64,000 nucleotides of DNA, from assembly GCA_963739235.1 (NCBI GenBank), contig CAVTZY010000042.1, positions 124,001 to 188,000 of the forward strand. The letters are read 5' to 3'. Shown here piece after piece: positions 38,247-47,198 of the stretch. Position 1 is the first letter of the stretch, and every line of letters starts with the position of its first letter. The notes below the pieces were generated by a model. That model was not told the DNA's origin, did no database searches, and saw nothing but the letters and a program-made list of their open reading frames with translations. Source of the DNA: JAFNAG01 sp963739235 (GTDB lineage: Bacteria; Acidobacteriota; UBA6911). The position numbers and the translations under genes were made by a program.

Positions 38247-38537
38247 GGATTCCTCCCGGCGCAGGCCCGGCCCGAGCCGAATGATTGGAGGGACATTATA
38301 GGATCGATCCGCGCGCCAAACCATAATTACTATGGATGACAAAGAGCCGCCCAGGCCCGGCACCGAGCCTGAAAGCGTCCACCGGCTGAAACCGAGCTCA
38401 TTGGTGCTAAAATGGTCCGGCACACTAGGCTTTCCCAAAGAAACAGCGCTGTCGGTCTTGCTCCACTGCCAATTTACGACTGCGTATCGAATTACCTTAG
38501 ATCGGTACATCTTAAATCCGAAATATAGGAGAGTTGC

Positions 38538-39395
38538 ATGACTGATAGCATCCCGATCGGCATGACAAAATCAATCCGCGAAAGCGGGCTCAATGAAACC
38601 TGGCTTCAGGACCAAATTGCAGAGAATCCTGGGTGTCTTCAACTTGGAGATCTCGAACTCGTGTCGCGTGAGCGGCAGCAGTCAAGTGGCGGTCGGATTG
38701 ACATGCTTCTCAAGGATCCCCAGGACGACTCGATGTATGAGGTTGAGGTAATGCTCGGCGAGACGGATGAAAGCCATATCATCCGCACGATCGAATATTG
38801 GGATCGCGAGAAACGCAGGTGGCCCCAGCGTCAGCATTTTGCCGTGCTGGTCGCGGAGGCAGTAACCAAGCGCTTTTTTAATGTCATCCAGCTCCTGAGC
38901 CATTGCATTCCAATCATCGCGGTGCAGGTCAACATAGTGGAGGCAGACGGGAAGCGTGTGCTCCATTTTTCGAAGGTCCTGGACACCTATGAAGAACCCG
39001 AGGACGAGACCGGCCTCACCAATGAGAAGTACGACGAGGACTTCTGGCGCGCCAAAGCCTCATGGACTCTAGATGCCGCAAAGGCTCTCTTGGAAGCCAC
39101 AAGCCCCATATACGCACCTGGCACCCTGAACTTCGTCAAGAACTATATTGCTATTGAGGTGAACGGCAACAATTACCTCGGGCTACATAAGCGGAGTGGT
39201 GGCAAGTCGCTCTTGAGCTTCTGGCTCGATGATGCGCTGCTTCCCGAGGCAGTGGCTCTTCTCGACGGCGCGAGCATCTCCTACGTTCGCAAGAACCAGT
39301 CGCTGACACTGACGGTTGACAAGCAAATGATTGAGGTGAATGCCACGCTTCTGCAGAAGCTTGCTGCACTCGTTAAGCAGTCTTGGGAAAAATAA
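38538..39395 (+). CDS. PD-(D/E)XK nuclease-like protein
   Basis: The 285-residue protein starts at an ATG with GGAGAG 7 nt upstream. Residues 17-80 carry a NucS/DUF91-like nuclease pattern: TWLQDQIAENPGCLQLGDLE, then GRIDMLLKDPQDD, YEVEVMLGETDESHIIRTIE, giving the D...ExE arrangement of PD-(D/E)XK enzymes. A later part (FWLDDALLPEAVALLDGASI) has no recognised fold. The gene opens the defence-type stretch beside HigBA, so an anti-phage or DNA-repair role is plausible but not shown. Confidence 0.6.
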   Translation: MTDSIPIGMTKSIRESGLNETWLQDQIAENPGCLQLGDLELVSRERQQSSGGRIDMLLKDPQDDSMYEVEVMLGETDESHIIRTIEYWDREKRRWPQRQHFAVLVAEAVTKRFFNVIQLLSHCIPIIAVQVNIVEADGKRVLHFSKVLDTYEEPEDETGLTNEKYDEDFWRAKASWTLDAAKALLEATSPIYAPGTLNFVKNYIAIEVNGNNYLGLHKRSGGKSLLSFWLDDALLPEAVALLDGASISYVRKNQSLTLTVDKQMIEVNATLLQKLAALVKQSWEK

Positions 39396-39404
39396 ACCAA
39401 AATG

Positions 39405-39445
39405 TTCCCCTCAAGGGAATTATTCTCCTTGCTCCCATAATGGGA
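39405..39445 (+). promoter_or_regulatory. Paired palindromic operators upstream of higBA
   Basis: Two related palindromes lie between the preceding gene and higB: TTCCCCTCAAGGGAA (39405-39419) and TCCCATAATGGGA (39433-39445). Both have a TCCC/GGGA core and are 28 bp apart, close to three helical turns, as expected for cooperative binding by a dimeric HTH antitoxin. CATAAT inside the second palindrome (39436-39441) is a good -10, placing the start site a few bases before the higB ATG at 39456. Confidence 0.7.
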
Positions 39446-39455
39446 ATTTGCTAGC

Positions 39456-39749
39456 ATGAGAGTGATCGCGAGGAAGCCGTTGGTTCAGTTTTCGAGCGTG
39501 CACCCGGATGCAAGGGCGAGCTTGGAAGCCTGGTATCAGGAAGCAAAATCTGCGATCTGGACCTCGAGCGCAGACATCAAAGCCCATTACCGTAGCGCCA
39601 GCATCATCAACAACTGCCGCGTGGTGTTTAACATCTGCGGGAACAAATATCGGCTTGTGGTCCAGATCAATTATCCGGCACGGGCCGTTTACGTGCGTTT
39701 TATCGGGACTCACAAGGAATATGACCGGATCGACGTGGAGAGCGTCTGA
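39456..39749 (+). CDS. higB: HigB-type toxin (mRNA interferase)
   Basis: A 97-residue RelE-fold toxin of the HigB group (PF09907-like). Family segments are HPDARASLEAWYQEAKSAIW near 15-35, FNICGNKYRLVVQINY around 58 and VYVRFIGTHKEYDRIDV near the end, where His and Tyr are typical active-site residues. It is expected to cut mRNA on the ribosome. The stop overlaps the start of the antitoxin gene (TGATG). The toxin-first order is usual for higBA. Confidence 0.92.
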   Translation: MRVIARKPLVQFSSVHPDARASLEAWYQEAKSAIWTSSADIKAHYRSASIINNCRVVFNICGNKYRLVVQINYPARAVYVRFIGTHKEYDRIDVESV

Positions 39750-40954
39750 TGACTCACAAGATGATCAAGACGGAAGATCAATATGAGGCTGCGCTAAAAC
39801 GAATCGCGCGGCTGATGGATGCCGTCCCGGGGACAGCCCGTTTCGACGAGCTGGAGCTATGGTCGTTGATTGTCAGCGACTACGAAGACCGGCACTATCG
39901 CATGGAACATCCGGACCCGATTGGGGCGATTCGTTTCCGAATGAACCAGATGGGTCTGAAGCAGAAGGATCTGGTTCCCTATCTTGGCAGCCGGAGCAAG
40001 GTCTCGGAGGTCCTGTCGGGCAGGCGGCCATTAAGCCTAGCCATGATCCGGAAACTTCATGAGGGACTTGGGATCCCCCTGCAAGTGCTGGTCAGTGAGT
40101 CGGCTCCGACCCCCCTGGCTGTTGCCGATAAAGTCGATTGGCGGCGGTTTCCCCTGGCCGAGATCGCCAGGCGGGGCTGGATCCCGGGTTTCACAGGCAA
40201 AGTGCGCCAACTTCTGGAGAGAGCCGGAAAGTTGCTGACACCGCTTCTTCTGCCGGCTGACTCGGCGTGCCTTCAGCCCTCGCTTCTCCGCCAGCATGTG
40301 CGCGGCGGATCGGAATTGGACGAATATGCTCTCTGGGCCTGGAAGGCCCGCGTTTTCCAATTGGCCAGGGAGCGGAAAGCTCCTGCATTTCGGCGGGGAA
40401 CCGTCACATCCAACCTCATCTGCGAACTGGCTCATTTTAGCATTCTCGATGACGGGCCGCTCGTGGCCCGCGCCTTCCTCGAAAAAATGGGAATCATCAT
40501 GGTTATCGAGCCGCATCTGCCGCGCACTCACCTGGACGGCGCGGCCATGTTGCGCTCCGATGGCGCGCCGATCGTCGCGCTGACGCTGCGTTATGATCGC
40601 CTCGACAACTTCTGGTTTACGCTCAGCCACGAACTGGCCCACATCTCTCTCCATTTGGGGAAGGACGAATTATGCGCCTGCGTGGATGATTTTGAATCAG
40701 AGACCGACGACCCCGTGGAAACATCCGCCGATCAGATGGCGCAGGACGCTTTGATCCCCCAATCTGAGTGGCAAGAGATGAAATCGCACCGTGGAGCATT
40801 AGAACCAAAAGTCCACGACCTAGCCGGGCGCATGAGGATTCACCCGGCGATCGTAGCGGGCAGGCTCCGCCGGGAACGGAGCGATTATCGCATTCTTGCC
40901 GGAACCGTGGGGCAAGGGAAAGTACGCAGACTTTTTTTTGATTTCGAGGCATAA
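39749..40954 (+). CDS. higA: HigA antitoxin fused to ImmA/IrrE metallopeptidase
   Basis: A 401-residue protein. Residues 1-120 form a HigA-type unit: an N-terminal helical part, then an XRE helix-turn-helix (IRFRMNQMGLKQKDLVPYLG, SKVSEVLSGRRPLSLAMIRK). The rest is an ImmA/IrrE zinc-protease domain with HELAHISLH near residue 295 and the downstream acidic segment SADQMAQDALIP. Simple HigA proteins have about 100-130 residues, so the fusion is a true enlargement. ImmA-type proteases cleave repressors; this one may process itself or another regulator. The gene is coupled to higB. Confidence 0.88.
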   Translation: MTHKMIKTEDQYEAALKRIARLMDAVPGTARFDELELWSLIVSDYEDRHYRMEHPDPIGAIRFRMNQMGLKQKDLVPYLGSRSKVSEVLSGRRPLSLAMIRKLHEGLGIPLQVLVSESAPTPLAVADKVDWRRFPLAEIARRGWIPGFTGKVRQLLERAGKLLTPLLLPADSACLQPSLLRQHVRGGSELDEYALWAWKARVFQLARERKAPAFRRGTVTSNLICELAHFSILDDGPLVARAFLEKMGIIMVIEPHLPRTHLDGAAMLRSDGAPIVALTLRYDRLDNFWFTLSHELAHISLHLGKDELCACVDDFESETDDPVETSADQMAQDALIPQSEWQEMKSHRGALEPKVHDLAGRMRIHPAIVAGRLRRERSDYRILAGTVGQGKVRRLFFDFEA

Positions 40955-40996
40955 AACCCTCATCTGTTTGCCTGAAGAACTGTTGAGGATTGATAA

Positions 40997-41239
40997 GTGA
41001 ATTCCCCGATTGGCGAAGAAACCGGGAATATCAATGGGAGCACATGCTCAGATTCCGGGGCGATTACACAGCTATGTGCGCCGACCTACGGTTTCTTCAG
41101 AACGAATCAGGACACGATGTGGTACGGCCCGCACGGAAAGGACCTGAGCCAGCGAGGGCATTCATCAGAGAGGGAGAGCCGTCCGCCGCATATCCAACTG
41201 AACCTGAAGCAGCTAATTCAGACGGGCGTGGAACGATGA
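40997..41239 (+). CDS. Small protein coupled to SEFIR gene
   Basis: An 80-residue product from the GTG at 40997, with GAGGAT about 8 nt upstream. Its stop codon TGA (41237-41239) overlaps the ATG of the SEFIR gene (CGATGATG), which is what a translationally coupled pair looks like. The sequence (SGAITQLCAPTYGFFRTNQD, MWYGPHGKDLSQRG) has no recognised domain and no export signal. It shares its DNA with an alternative N-terminal extension of the SEFIR frame, which has no family similarity; I prefer the small gene. Confidence 0.5.
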   Translation: MNSPIGEETGNINGSTCSDSGAITQLCAPTYGFFRTNQDTMWYGPHGKDLSQRGHSSERESRPPHIQLNLKQLIQTGVER

Positions 41240-42573
41240 TGCCTCCAAAAGCCTTTGTAAGCTATTGCCACGAAGGAGCTGACCATGATACCTGGGTCCT
41301 CGAACTAGCGGCTTCCCTCCGAAAAAACGGTGTGGATGCGTCGCTCGATAAATGGGATCTGCGCCCGGGACAGGACACCACTCTGTTTATGGAATCACAG
41401 ATACGTGATTCTGATTTCGTGATTCTTATTTGCACGCCCGCGTATGCTGAGAAATCAAATGCTCCTCGCGGCGGTGTTGGCTACGAAAAGAATATCATTT
41501 CGGCGGAGTTGCTTCAGTCCCAGGATCTCAGACCGAAGTTCATCCCCGTCTTACGAGAGGGGGAGTTTCAGACCGCACTCCCCACCTACCTTGGAAGCAG
41601 GTACGGCATCGATTTTCGCGAATCCCGCGATCAGGGAGAAGCCCTGCTAGAACTGCTCTGTGCACTGCACGAAGAACCACCATCATCAAAACCACCGATC
41701 GGTCCAAGCCCATTCGTCGAGGGCGACCTGGTAATTAGCGAGCGAGACCTGAAAACGGCTTCCGTTTCTATCAAGTCGGCTGAAGGCATCATTCGGGTCA
41801 GTGGTCATGTTGAAAGTTGTGAGAAGCGCGCACTCGGACGGTTTGAGTTTCTTAGGGACACGCGGATTGATAAGAAAAAAGGGGATCCATTCGAAAAGGG
41901 TTATTGGCAAGCGAGCTTTGCCCTGCAAGGCGAATTGCATGATGTCGGGCTCCCTGGGCTTCTCCAGATTCTCAGAAAGTCGCCGACCGGCCGGACTGGC
42001 TGGGATATCGGTTGGGTGCCTACGCGTGATGGCATAGCGCCCTATCCGTTCAAAGATGGAGTAGAAATTTGGTTGGCGGAAGAGGGTGGGAATGATCCAG
42101 GAATCTCAGATTTCTGGAGGGCTGAGCGCATCGGCACCTTTTCACTTTTTCGCGGCTATCAGGAGGATGAATGCGATTTTGCGCAGAAGTTCCCGAATGT
42201 TCAGCTTGATCACGGCCTCGTGCTTTGGCGGGTTACCGAACTTCTTCTCTACATTGAAAAATTCTCAGCCAATTTGGCGATCGGGCAAGCCCGAGCAAAT
42301 GTCAGAATCCGATGGACCGGGCTGGAGAATCGCCAGCTTGGTCACCACAAAGCGCTCTTTTCACGTGGTAATAAATACATTTGTCGTCAGCCATCGGTCG
42401 AGACTCAAACGCACTTGGGAGATACCAGATTCATCAGGAAAAATCTGGTCCAGAACCTTGGGACAATCACTCGTCCGCTATTTGAGGCATGTGGTTTTTT
42501 CTCCGTGTCAGAGGAAGACATCAGGTTCCTGATCAAAGGTCTCTTCGACGTCGAAAAGGAAGCCGGGTTCTGA
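41236..42573 (+). CDS. SEFIR-domain protein (bSEFIR-like defence protein)
   Basis: About 445 residues. The N-terminal 150 residues are a SEFIR domain, a TIR relative: PPKAFVSYCHEGADHDTWVL, LRKNGVDASLDKWDLRPGQD, DSDFVILICTPAYAEKSN, and GVGYEKNIISAELL. Bacterial SEFIR proteins (bSEFIR) are reported to protect against phage by NAD+ depletion. The C-terminal 280 residues (VRVSGHVESCEKRALGRFEF, then EIWLAEEGGNDPGISDFWRA) match no family I know and may sense the trigger. The start at 41236 is chosen because it sits right at the domain boundary; the frame is open to 40990. Confidence 0.78.
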   Translation: MMPPKAFVSYCHEGADHDTWVLELAASLRKNGVDASLDKWDLRPGQDTTLFMESQIRDSDFVILICTPAYAEKSNAPRGGVGYEKNIISAELLQSQDLRPKFIPVLREGEFQTALPTYLGSRYGIDFRESRDQGEALLELLCALHEEPPSSKPPIGPSPFVEGDLVISERDLKTASVSIKSAEGIIRVSGHVESCEKRALGRFEFLRDTRIDKKKGDPFEKGYWQASFALQGELHDVGLPGLLQILRKSPTGRTGWDIGWVPTRDGIAPYPFKDGVEIWLAEEGGNDPGISDFWRAERIGTFSLFRGYQEDECDFAQKFPNVQLDHGLVLWRVTELLLYIEKFSANLAIGQARANVRIRWTGLENRQLGHHKALFSRGNKYICRQPSVETQTHLGDTRFIRKNLVQNLGTITRPLFEACGFFSVSEEDIRFLIKGLFDVEKEAGF

Positions 42574-42596
42574 CTTGCGGTCCCCTGAGAAAAGAG

Positions 42597-42881
42597 CTAT
42601 AGCGCTCAGATAAATTGACCCCTCTGTGCTCACATAAATTGACCCTTTCATCCAAAGCAGCGAGTAGTGAAAAGTTCATACGCCTGAACTCTTGCCTATT
42701 TTTTCCCAAGTAGTAGGCAAACAAACCTTTAGCCGTTGTTTTGGCTGATAAGTCATCCGGAACGAAACTCCCGAAAAGATTTCATGCTCAGCAGAATTGA
42801 CCCCTTTTTTTAATCTACCTGGAAGAAAAAGGGGGTCAGTTTATCTGAGCAGATGGGGGTCAATTTATCTGAGCGCTATAG
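42597..42881. mobile_element. 285-bp MITE-like element with 26-bp terminal inverted repeats
   Basis: The two ends (42597-42622 and 42856-42881) are perfect 26-bp inverted repeats (left end begins CTATAGCGCTCAGATAAATT). They are flanked by the direct repeat AAAGAG (42591-42596 and 42882-42887), a 6-bp target-site duplication. Inner copies of GCTCA-N-ATAAATTGACCC-like sequence occur at 42628-42647 and as a nested inverted repeat at 42786-42850, so each end has two sites in tandem. No transposase is encoded, so it must have moved by a transposase in trans. Repeated end sites and a short duplication are seen in IS21-type elements; the family assignment is a guess. Confidence 0.85.
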
Positions 42882-42887
42882 AAAGAG

Positions 42888-43059
42888 GGCCGCTTCACCA
42901 TTTTATGGGGGTGATCACTCGCACATTGCAGTGAAACGATTCTGAAATTCCGCAGCGACTGGATGCGTTCCGTATTCCTCAAGTACATTTTTGAAGACTG
43001 GCGTCGAGTGCATCTCATCGGTGTTCAACTACTTCCCCAGATCCAACACCAGTGCGGAA
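42888..43059. other. 172-bp AT-rich spacer
   Basis: Follows the MITE and leads to the minus-strand pair of genes. A 37-codon minus-strand stretch (MHSTPVFKNVLEEYGTHPVA near 43010) looks protein-like but lacks an upstream context and is closed on both sides; it could be the remnant of a longer gene disrupted here. No promoter identified. Confidence 0.3.
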
Positions 43060-43266
43060 TTAGTCTCGGAATCGTTGCAGGACAGGCGGTTTCATTTTGA
43101 GACGTGCTTCCGAGCTTCGCAAGATTCGGAAATCCGGGCCGTTCACTCCAATTTTCCTTATAAAATCAACAAACTGAGCAGATTCAGTGAGGATGCTGAT
43201 ATCCACCTGAGGATTGGATTTCACAATATCGCGCATGATATTGATTTTATTTGACTTCGTACTCAT
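43060..43266 (-). CDS. Small hypothetical protein, partner of SDH protease
   Basis: A 68-residue product on the minus strand, 10 bp after the protease gene in transcription order. It has a Lys/Ile-rich start (STKSNKINIMRDIVKSNPQV) and a basic C-terminus (RSSEARLKMKPPVLQRFRD); no signal, membrane helix or known domain. The tight spacing implies joint transcription with the protease gene. Whether it is a substrate, a regulator or part of a defence unit cannot be said. Confidence 0.55.
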   Translation of the reverse strand: MSTKSNKINIMRDIVKSNPQVDISILTESAQFVDFIRKIGVNGPDFRILRSSEARLKMKPPVLQRFRD

Positions 43267-43276
43267 AGACCAACCC

Positions 43277-44212
43277 CTAGTATTGACTGAATGGAATCAA
43301 CATTTCGCCACAATGCAGGACGCCTCTTGCTCCAATAGTCACCAAGTAATTTTGTAGCAGTCCATGGTAATTATCAAGTGTTCGCTGTACGTCCGGGTGT
43401 TTTTCGATATCCTCGATTTCAAGCTTGATGTCACGCTCAAGAATCTGCATAGAGATACCGCGACTGTGGCTGCACCATCTGTCGATATCGCTCAACCTTT
43501 TTCCAATCTCTTCTGCACGATCACGACGCATCGTGGGAGTCACTGGCAAGCCACGAGTCTTGGTCTGTTTCCAGTTCTTAAACTTGTACCTAACCAGCCA
43601 CTCCTTCAACAACTTTATCGACAGCTTCTTGGACTGCTCGTAGCTGAATAACTCAGCGGCATCAAAATTCTGCACAAAATATGCCGCCTCCGCCGATGTG
43701 AGTTTGTGATTCCTGGATTTCTCAACTAATTCCTCATATTTTGCCAGATATCCAAGGGCTGGAACGAGCGCCTTGCGTCCATCCTGGCGCACACGTTCGA
43801 CTTGCGGGTCTATCGGACCGAGAGTTGAGAAATAGTCCATCCAGATTTCATCGCCCGACATTACGAGAACCGTTCCAGCCGACATCGCCATATCGGGTAC
43901 GATAAATGCTACCCATTTGTAATGTTTTCGGAGCGTATTTGCGATCCTTTCCGCAGTTTCAATATATCCTCCGGGAGTTTCCAGGATCATTGCCAATCTG
44001 CGTTGTTTCGGGCGTTGGGCTATTCGGACCTCGACGGCTTGCCGAATAAGATGATCTATGGGCGGCTGAATTGGTCCAAACCATGTTAGAACATGAGCGC
44101 GCATCGCCTGCTCAAGATCAGTGGCGTTTTTTCTCAGCTGCTCGCTGACAAGCAGATTGGGCGATGGGTGGTCCGCTTTAAATGCCATAATTCTGAGCCA
44201 TTTCCCTGGCAT
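43277..44212 (-). CDS. SDH-type (S49-like) serine protease, ClpP fold
   Basis: About 310 residues of the serine dehydrogenase proteinase group (SDH_sah, PF01972-like). Core motifs are LAMILETPGGYIETAERIAN around 80-100 (oxyanion GG), IVPDMAMSAGTVLVMSGDEI around 110-130 with the likely nucleophile in MAMSAG, and DYFSTLGPIDPQV. No N-terminal membrane anchor is evident, so it is probably cytosolic. The frame opens with a TTG at 44224; the ATG at 44212 is chosen, and MAFKADHP at 44188 is another option, none with a good ribosome site. GC content is lower than in the flanks, which fits horizontal acquisition. Confidence 0.78.
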   Translation of the reverse strand: MPGKWLRIMAFKADHPSPNLLVSEQLRKNATDLEQAMRAHVLTWFGPIQPPIDHLIRQAVEVRIAQRPKQRRLAMILETPGGYIETAERIANTLRKHYKWVAFIVPDMAMSAGTVLVMSGDEIWMDYFSTLGPIDPQVERVRQDGRKALVPALGYLAKYEELVEKSRNHKLTSAEAAYFVQNFDAAELFSYEQSKKLSIKLLKEWLVRYKFKNWKQTKTRGLPVTPTMRRDRAEEIGKRLSDIDRWCSHSRGISMQILERDIKLEIEDIEKHPDVQRTLDNYHGLLQNYLVTIGARGVLHCGEMLIPFSQY

Positions 44213-44442
44213 TCCAGGGCGCAACAGCTACACCCGGTATGTTAAGCAATAGGCTATAAGTATGGAAAGCAATGCTATCCCCATCTATCCGCTTTGGCAA
44301 GTAAATCCCTACTCACCCCTAAACTGAGAGCAGTAGCAAATCAACCATGAAGTTTCGCGAGCTGTCAAAATATTTCAGACTTAATCAACTCCCAAATCCC
44401 TAAGAGCTTGACAAGATGGGGGGAGTCTGTTTCTTATAGGCT

Positions 44443-47198
44443 ATGACTGCGAAAAGGCGGATGACCAGATATTCACGGAGTGGTGGAGGGAACCCGGGCG
44501 GGGAGGGGCGGGTTGCCGAGAATTACCGCTATCCTGATTCAAAATTTGATAGCCCGATGCGGCCGGAGGTGGGGACGCAGGCGCAGTTCAAGAAGAAGAA
44601 GGCGCCGCAGAGCTATCGCTACGATTCCTCACTATCCCCTGCGCTTGACTGGGATGGGCAGAACCCGGCGCGCGAGCAGGGCGAAGCGCTGATTCGTAAT
44701 GTGCTCGAAGCCGGTACGCTGGAGGAGGCCAAGGCGGCGGCGGAAAAGCTCAAGGCGCTGGGGAAGCCGTTCCTCGATTGGGCCGGCAAGGCGGAACGGC
44801 TGTCGTTCGATGTTCCCACGCTGCCGCTGTTTGTGCATGAGCGGCTTTCAACCAAAGCCATTCTTGAAACGCTCAAGGGGCACAAGCGCGACAAGCAGAT
44901 GTCGCTCTACGATCTGTTCTCCGACCCGCAGCATTCCATCACCGATCAAGTCTTGCGCGCCTACGAGCACAAGGACAAATGGACCAACCGGATGATCCTG
45001 GGCGATTCGCTGGTGGTCATGAATTCGCTGCTGCACTATGAAGGGCTCGGCGGCCAGGTGCAGATGATCTATATGGACCCTCCCTACGGCGTGAAGTTCG
45101 GCTCGAACTTCCAGCCCTTCGTGCGCAAGCGCGATGTCGTCCACAACGACGATGAGGACATGACGCGCGAGCCCGAGATGGTCCAGGCCTACCGCGACAC
45201 CTGGGAGCTTGGCCTGCACTCCTATCTCACCTACATGCGCGACCGGCTGCTGCTATGCCGCGAGCTTCTGGCCGCGACCGGCAGCATCTTCGTCCAGATC
45301 AGCGATGAGAACCTTCACCATGTGCGGGAGTTGATGGATGAAGTGTTTGGATCCGATGAATTTGTTGGAATGATAACCTTCCAAAAAACGGGTGGGGCCT
45401 CAAGTGCATTATTGGGCACCACAGTTGATTATCTTCTCTGGTATGTAAAAGACCGAGAAAGAATCAAATACCGACAGCTATATCGCACGAGGGAATCTGG
45501 CGATACCAGCTTAGATAGGTATGATCAGCTGCTGCTGCCTGAAGGCGGATCACGCCGCCTCTCGGCGGATGAATTAGCGGGCGCCGTTGCGCTTCAAGTG
45601 GGAAGGCGATATCAACTCACAAGCCTGCTATCGGACGGAGAATCGAGTGGCAACCAGGAGTTTGAATTCAACGATAAAGCCTATCGTCCACGACCGGGGA
45701 CACATTGGAAAACCTCGATTGATGGGCTCAAGCAGCTTGCTCAGAAAGAACGCATCGAAATAATGGGTTCGATTCTGCGTTACCGCCGATTTGCAGATGA
45801 CTTTCCGGTTGTTCCGATTACAGATAGGTGGGAATCAACGCAGGTGGGCGTTGGGCTACTCTATGTTGTACAAACCTCGCCCCAAGTTATCCAGCGGTGT
45901 ATGCTGATGACCACGGATCCTGGTGACCTCGTCCTCGATCCGACCTGTGGTAGCGGCACAACAGCCTATGTCGCCGAGCAATGGGGCAGGCGCTGGATCA
46001 CGATTGACACAAGCCGGGTTCCACTGGCGCTGGCCCGGCAGAGACTGCTGACAGCCACCTATCCCTGGTACGACTTGAATGACGAATCCCGCGGACCCGC
46101 TGCGGGATTCACCTATAAGCGTAAGCAAAACAAGAAGGGGGAAGAAGTAGGTGGCATAGTTCCTCACGTCAAGCTCGAGGATATTGCTAACAACGAGCCT
46201 CCCAAGGAAGAAGTGCTGGTGGATCGCCCTGAGGTCGACAGTCGGATAGTGCGCGTGAGCGGGCCCATCTGCGTGGAAGCTACCATCCCAACCCCGGTCG
46301 ATTGGGAGGCGGACGGGATCGAGGATTCGGGCGCGGAATCCGCGGCTACCTACGGTTCGTTCGTCGACCGGATGATCGAGGTATTGCGCAGGAGCCCACT
46401 ACTCCGGCTGGAGGGCAATCGGACTGTGACCCTGAGAAATATTCGCCCGCCGGCCAAGACGCTCTCGCTCTCCGCTGAAGCGATGCTGGAGGGAGCGCTT
46501 CCCGATGCGAAGAAGACGGAAGCGAATGGAGCGGCGCAACGGCCGGTGGCGATCGTGTTCGGTCCGGAGAGCGGCGCGGTAAGCGAGAAGCTGGTCTACG
46601 AAGCCGCGCGCGAGGCGTATATGAAAAACTATGCGTACCTGTTCGTGATCGGGTTCGCTATCCAGCCCAACGCGCGCCAGCTCGTCGATCGCGTGCCTGG
46701 AAGTCATGAAGGTGCCGGCCACCTACGTCCAGGCCACGCCGGATCTGATGATGGGCGACCTGCTCAAGAACATGCGCAGCAGCCAGATATTCAGCGTCTG
46801 CGGCTCGCCGGAAATAAAGATTCATAGAGAGAAGGCGAAAGGCAAGGCCGGGATAGAGCAGTACTGCGTCGACGCTCCTCGGCCTCGATGTTTTCGATCC
46901 GGCGACCATGGAAGTGGACCACCGCGCTGGAGACGATGTCCCCGCATGGTTTCTGGATACGGATTACAATGGCCTGTGCTTCCACGTCTGCCAGGCGTTC
47001 TTCCCCCGCACCAGCGCCTGGGAGAACCTGAGCAAGGCCCTCCGGGGCCAGTACGAGGAATCGGTCTGGGAGCACCTGGCGGGGACCACAAGCGCGCCTT
47101 TCTCAGGCGGAGAACACGGACAGGTCGCGGTCAAAGTGATCGACGACCGCGGCAACGAACTGTTGGTCGTCAAAAGCCTGAAAGAGGCAGAGGCATGA
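44443..47198 (+). CDS. DNA N-methyltransferase of a type III-like system (Mod), two frameshifts
   Basis: Site-specific DNA methyltransferase. Motif IV IYMDPPYGVKFGSN is near residue 211 and motif I LDPTCGSGTTAYVAEQWG near 499, the order of the beta class, with a target-recognition region between. The frame breaks twice near the C-terminus: at 46691-46697, where similarity continues as CLEVMKVPATYVQATPDLMM, and at 46868-46875, continuing as TLLGLDVFDPATMEVDHRAG, to the stop at 47198. Deleting one base at each place gives a single protein of about 917 residues. It overlaps the ATPase gene by 4 bp and is the first gene of a three-gene restriction operon. Confidence 0.88.

Noticed and set aside
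38332..38541. Open frame of 69 codons upstream of the nuclease-like gene
   Set aside because: No ribosome site and no similarity; it lies in the promoter region between divergent genes.
42991..43254. 87-codon plus-strand frame opposite the small protease partner
   Set aside because: The minus-strand frame has better spacing to the protease gene and more protein-like composition.
46691..46875. Programmed ribosomal frameshifting in the Mod gene
   Set aside because: No slippery heptamer or downstream pseudoknot was evident, and many unrelated genes in the window have similar breaks.
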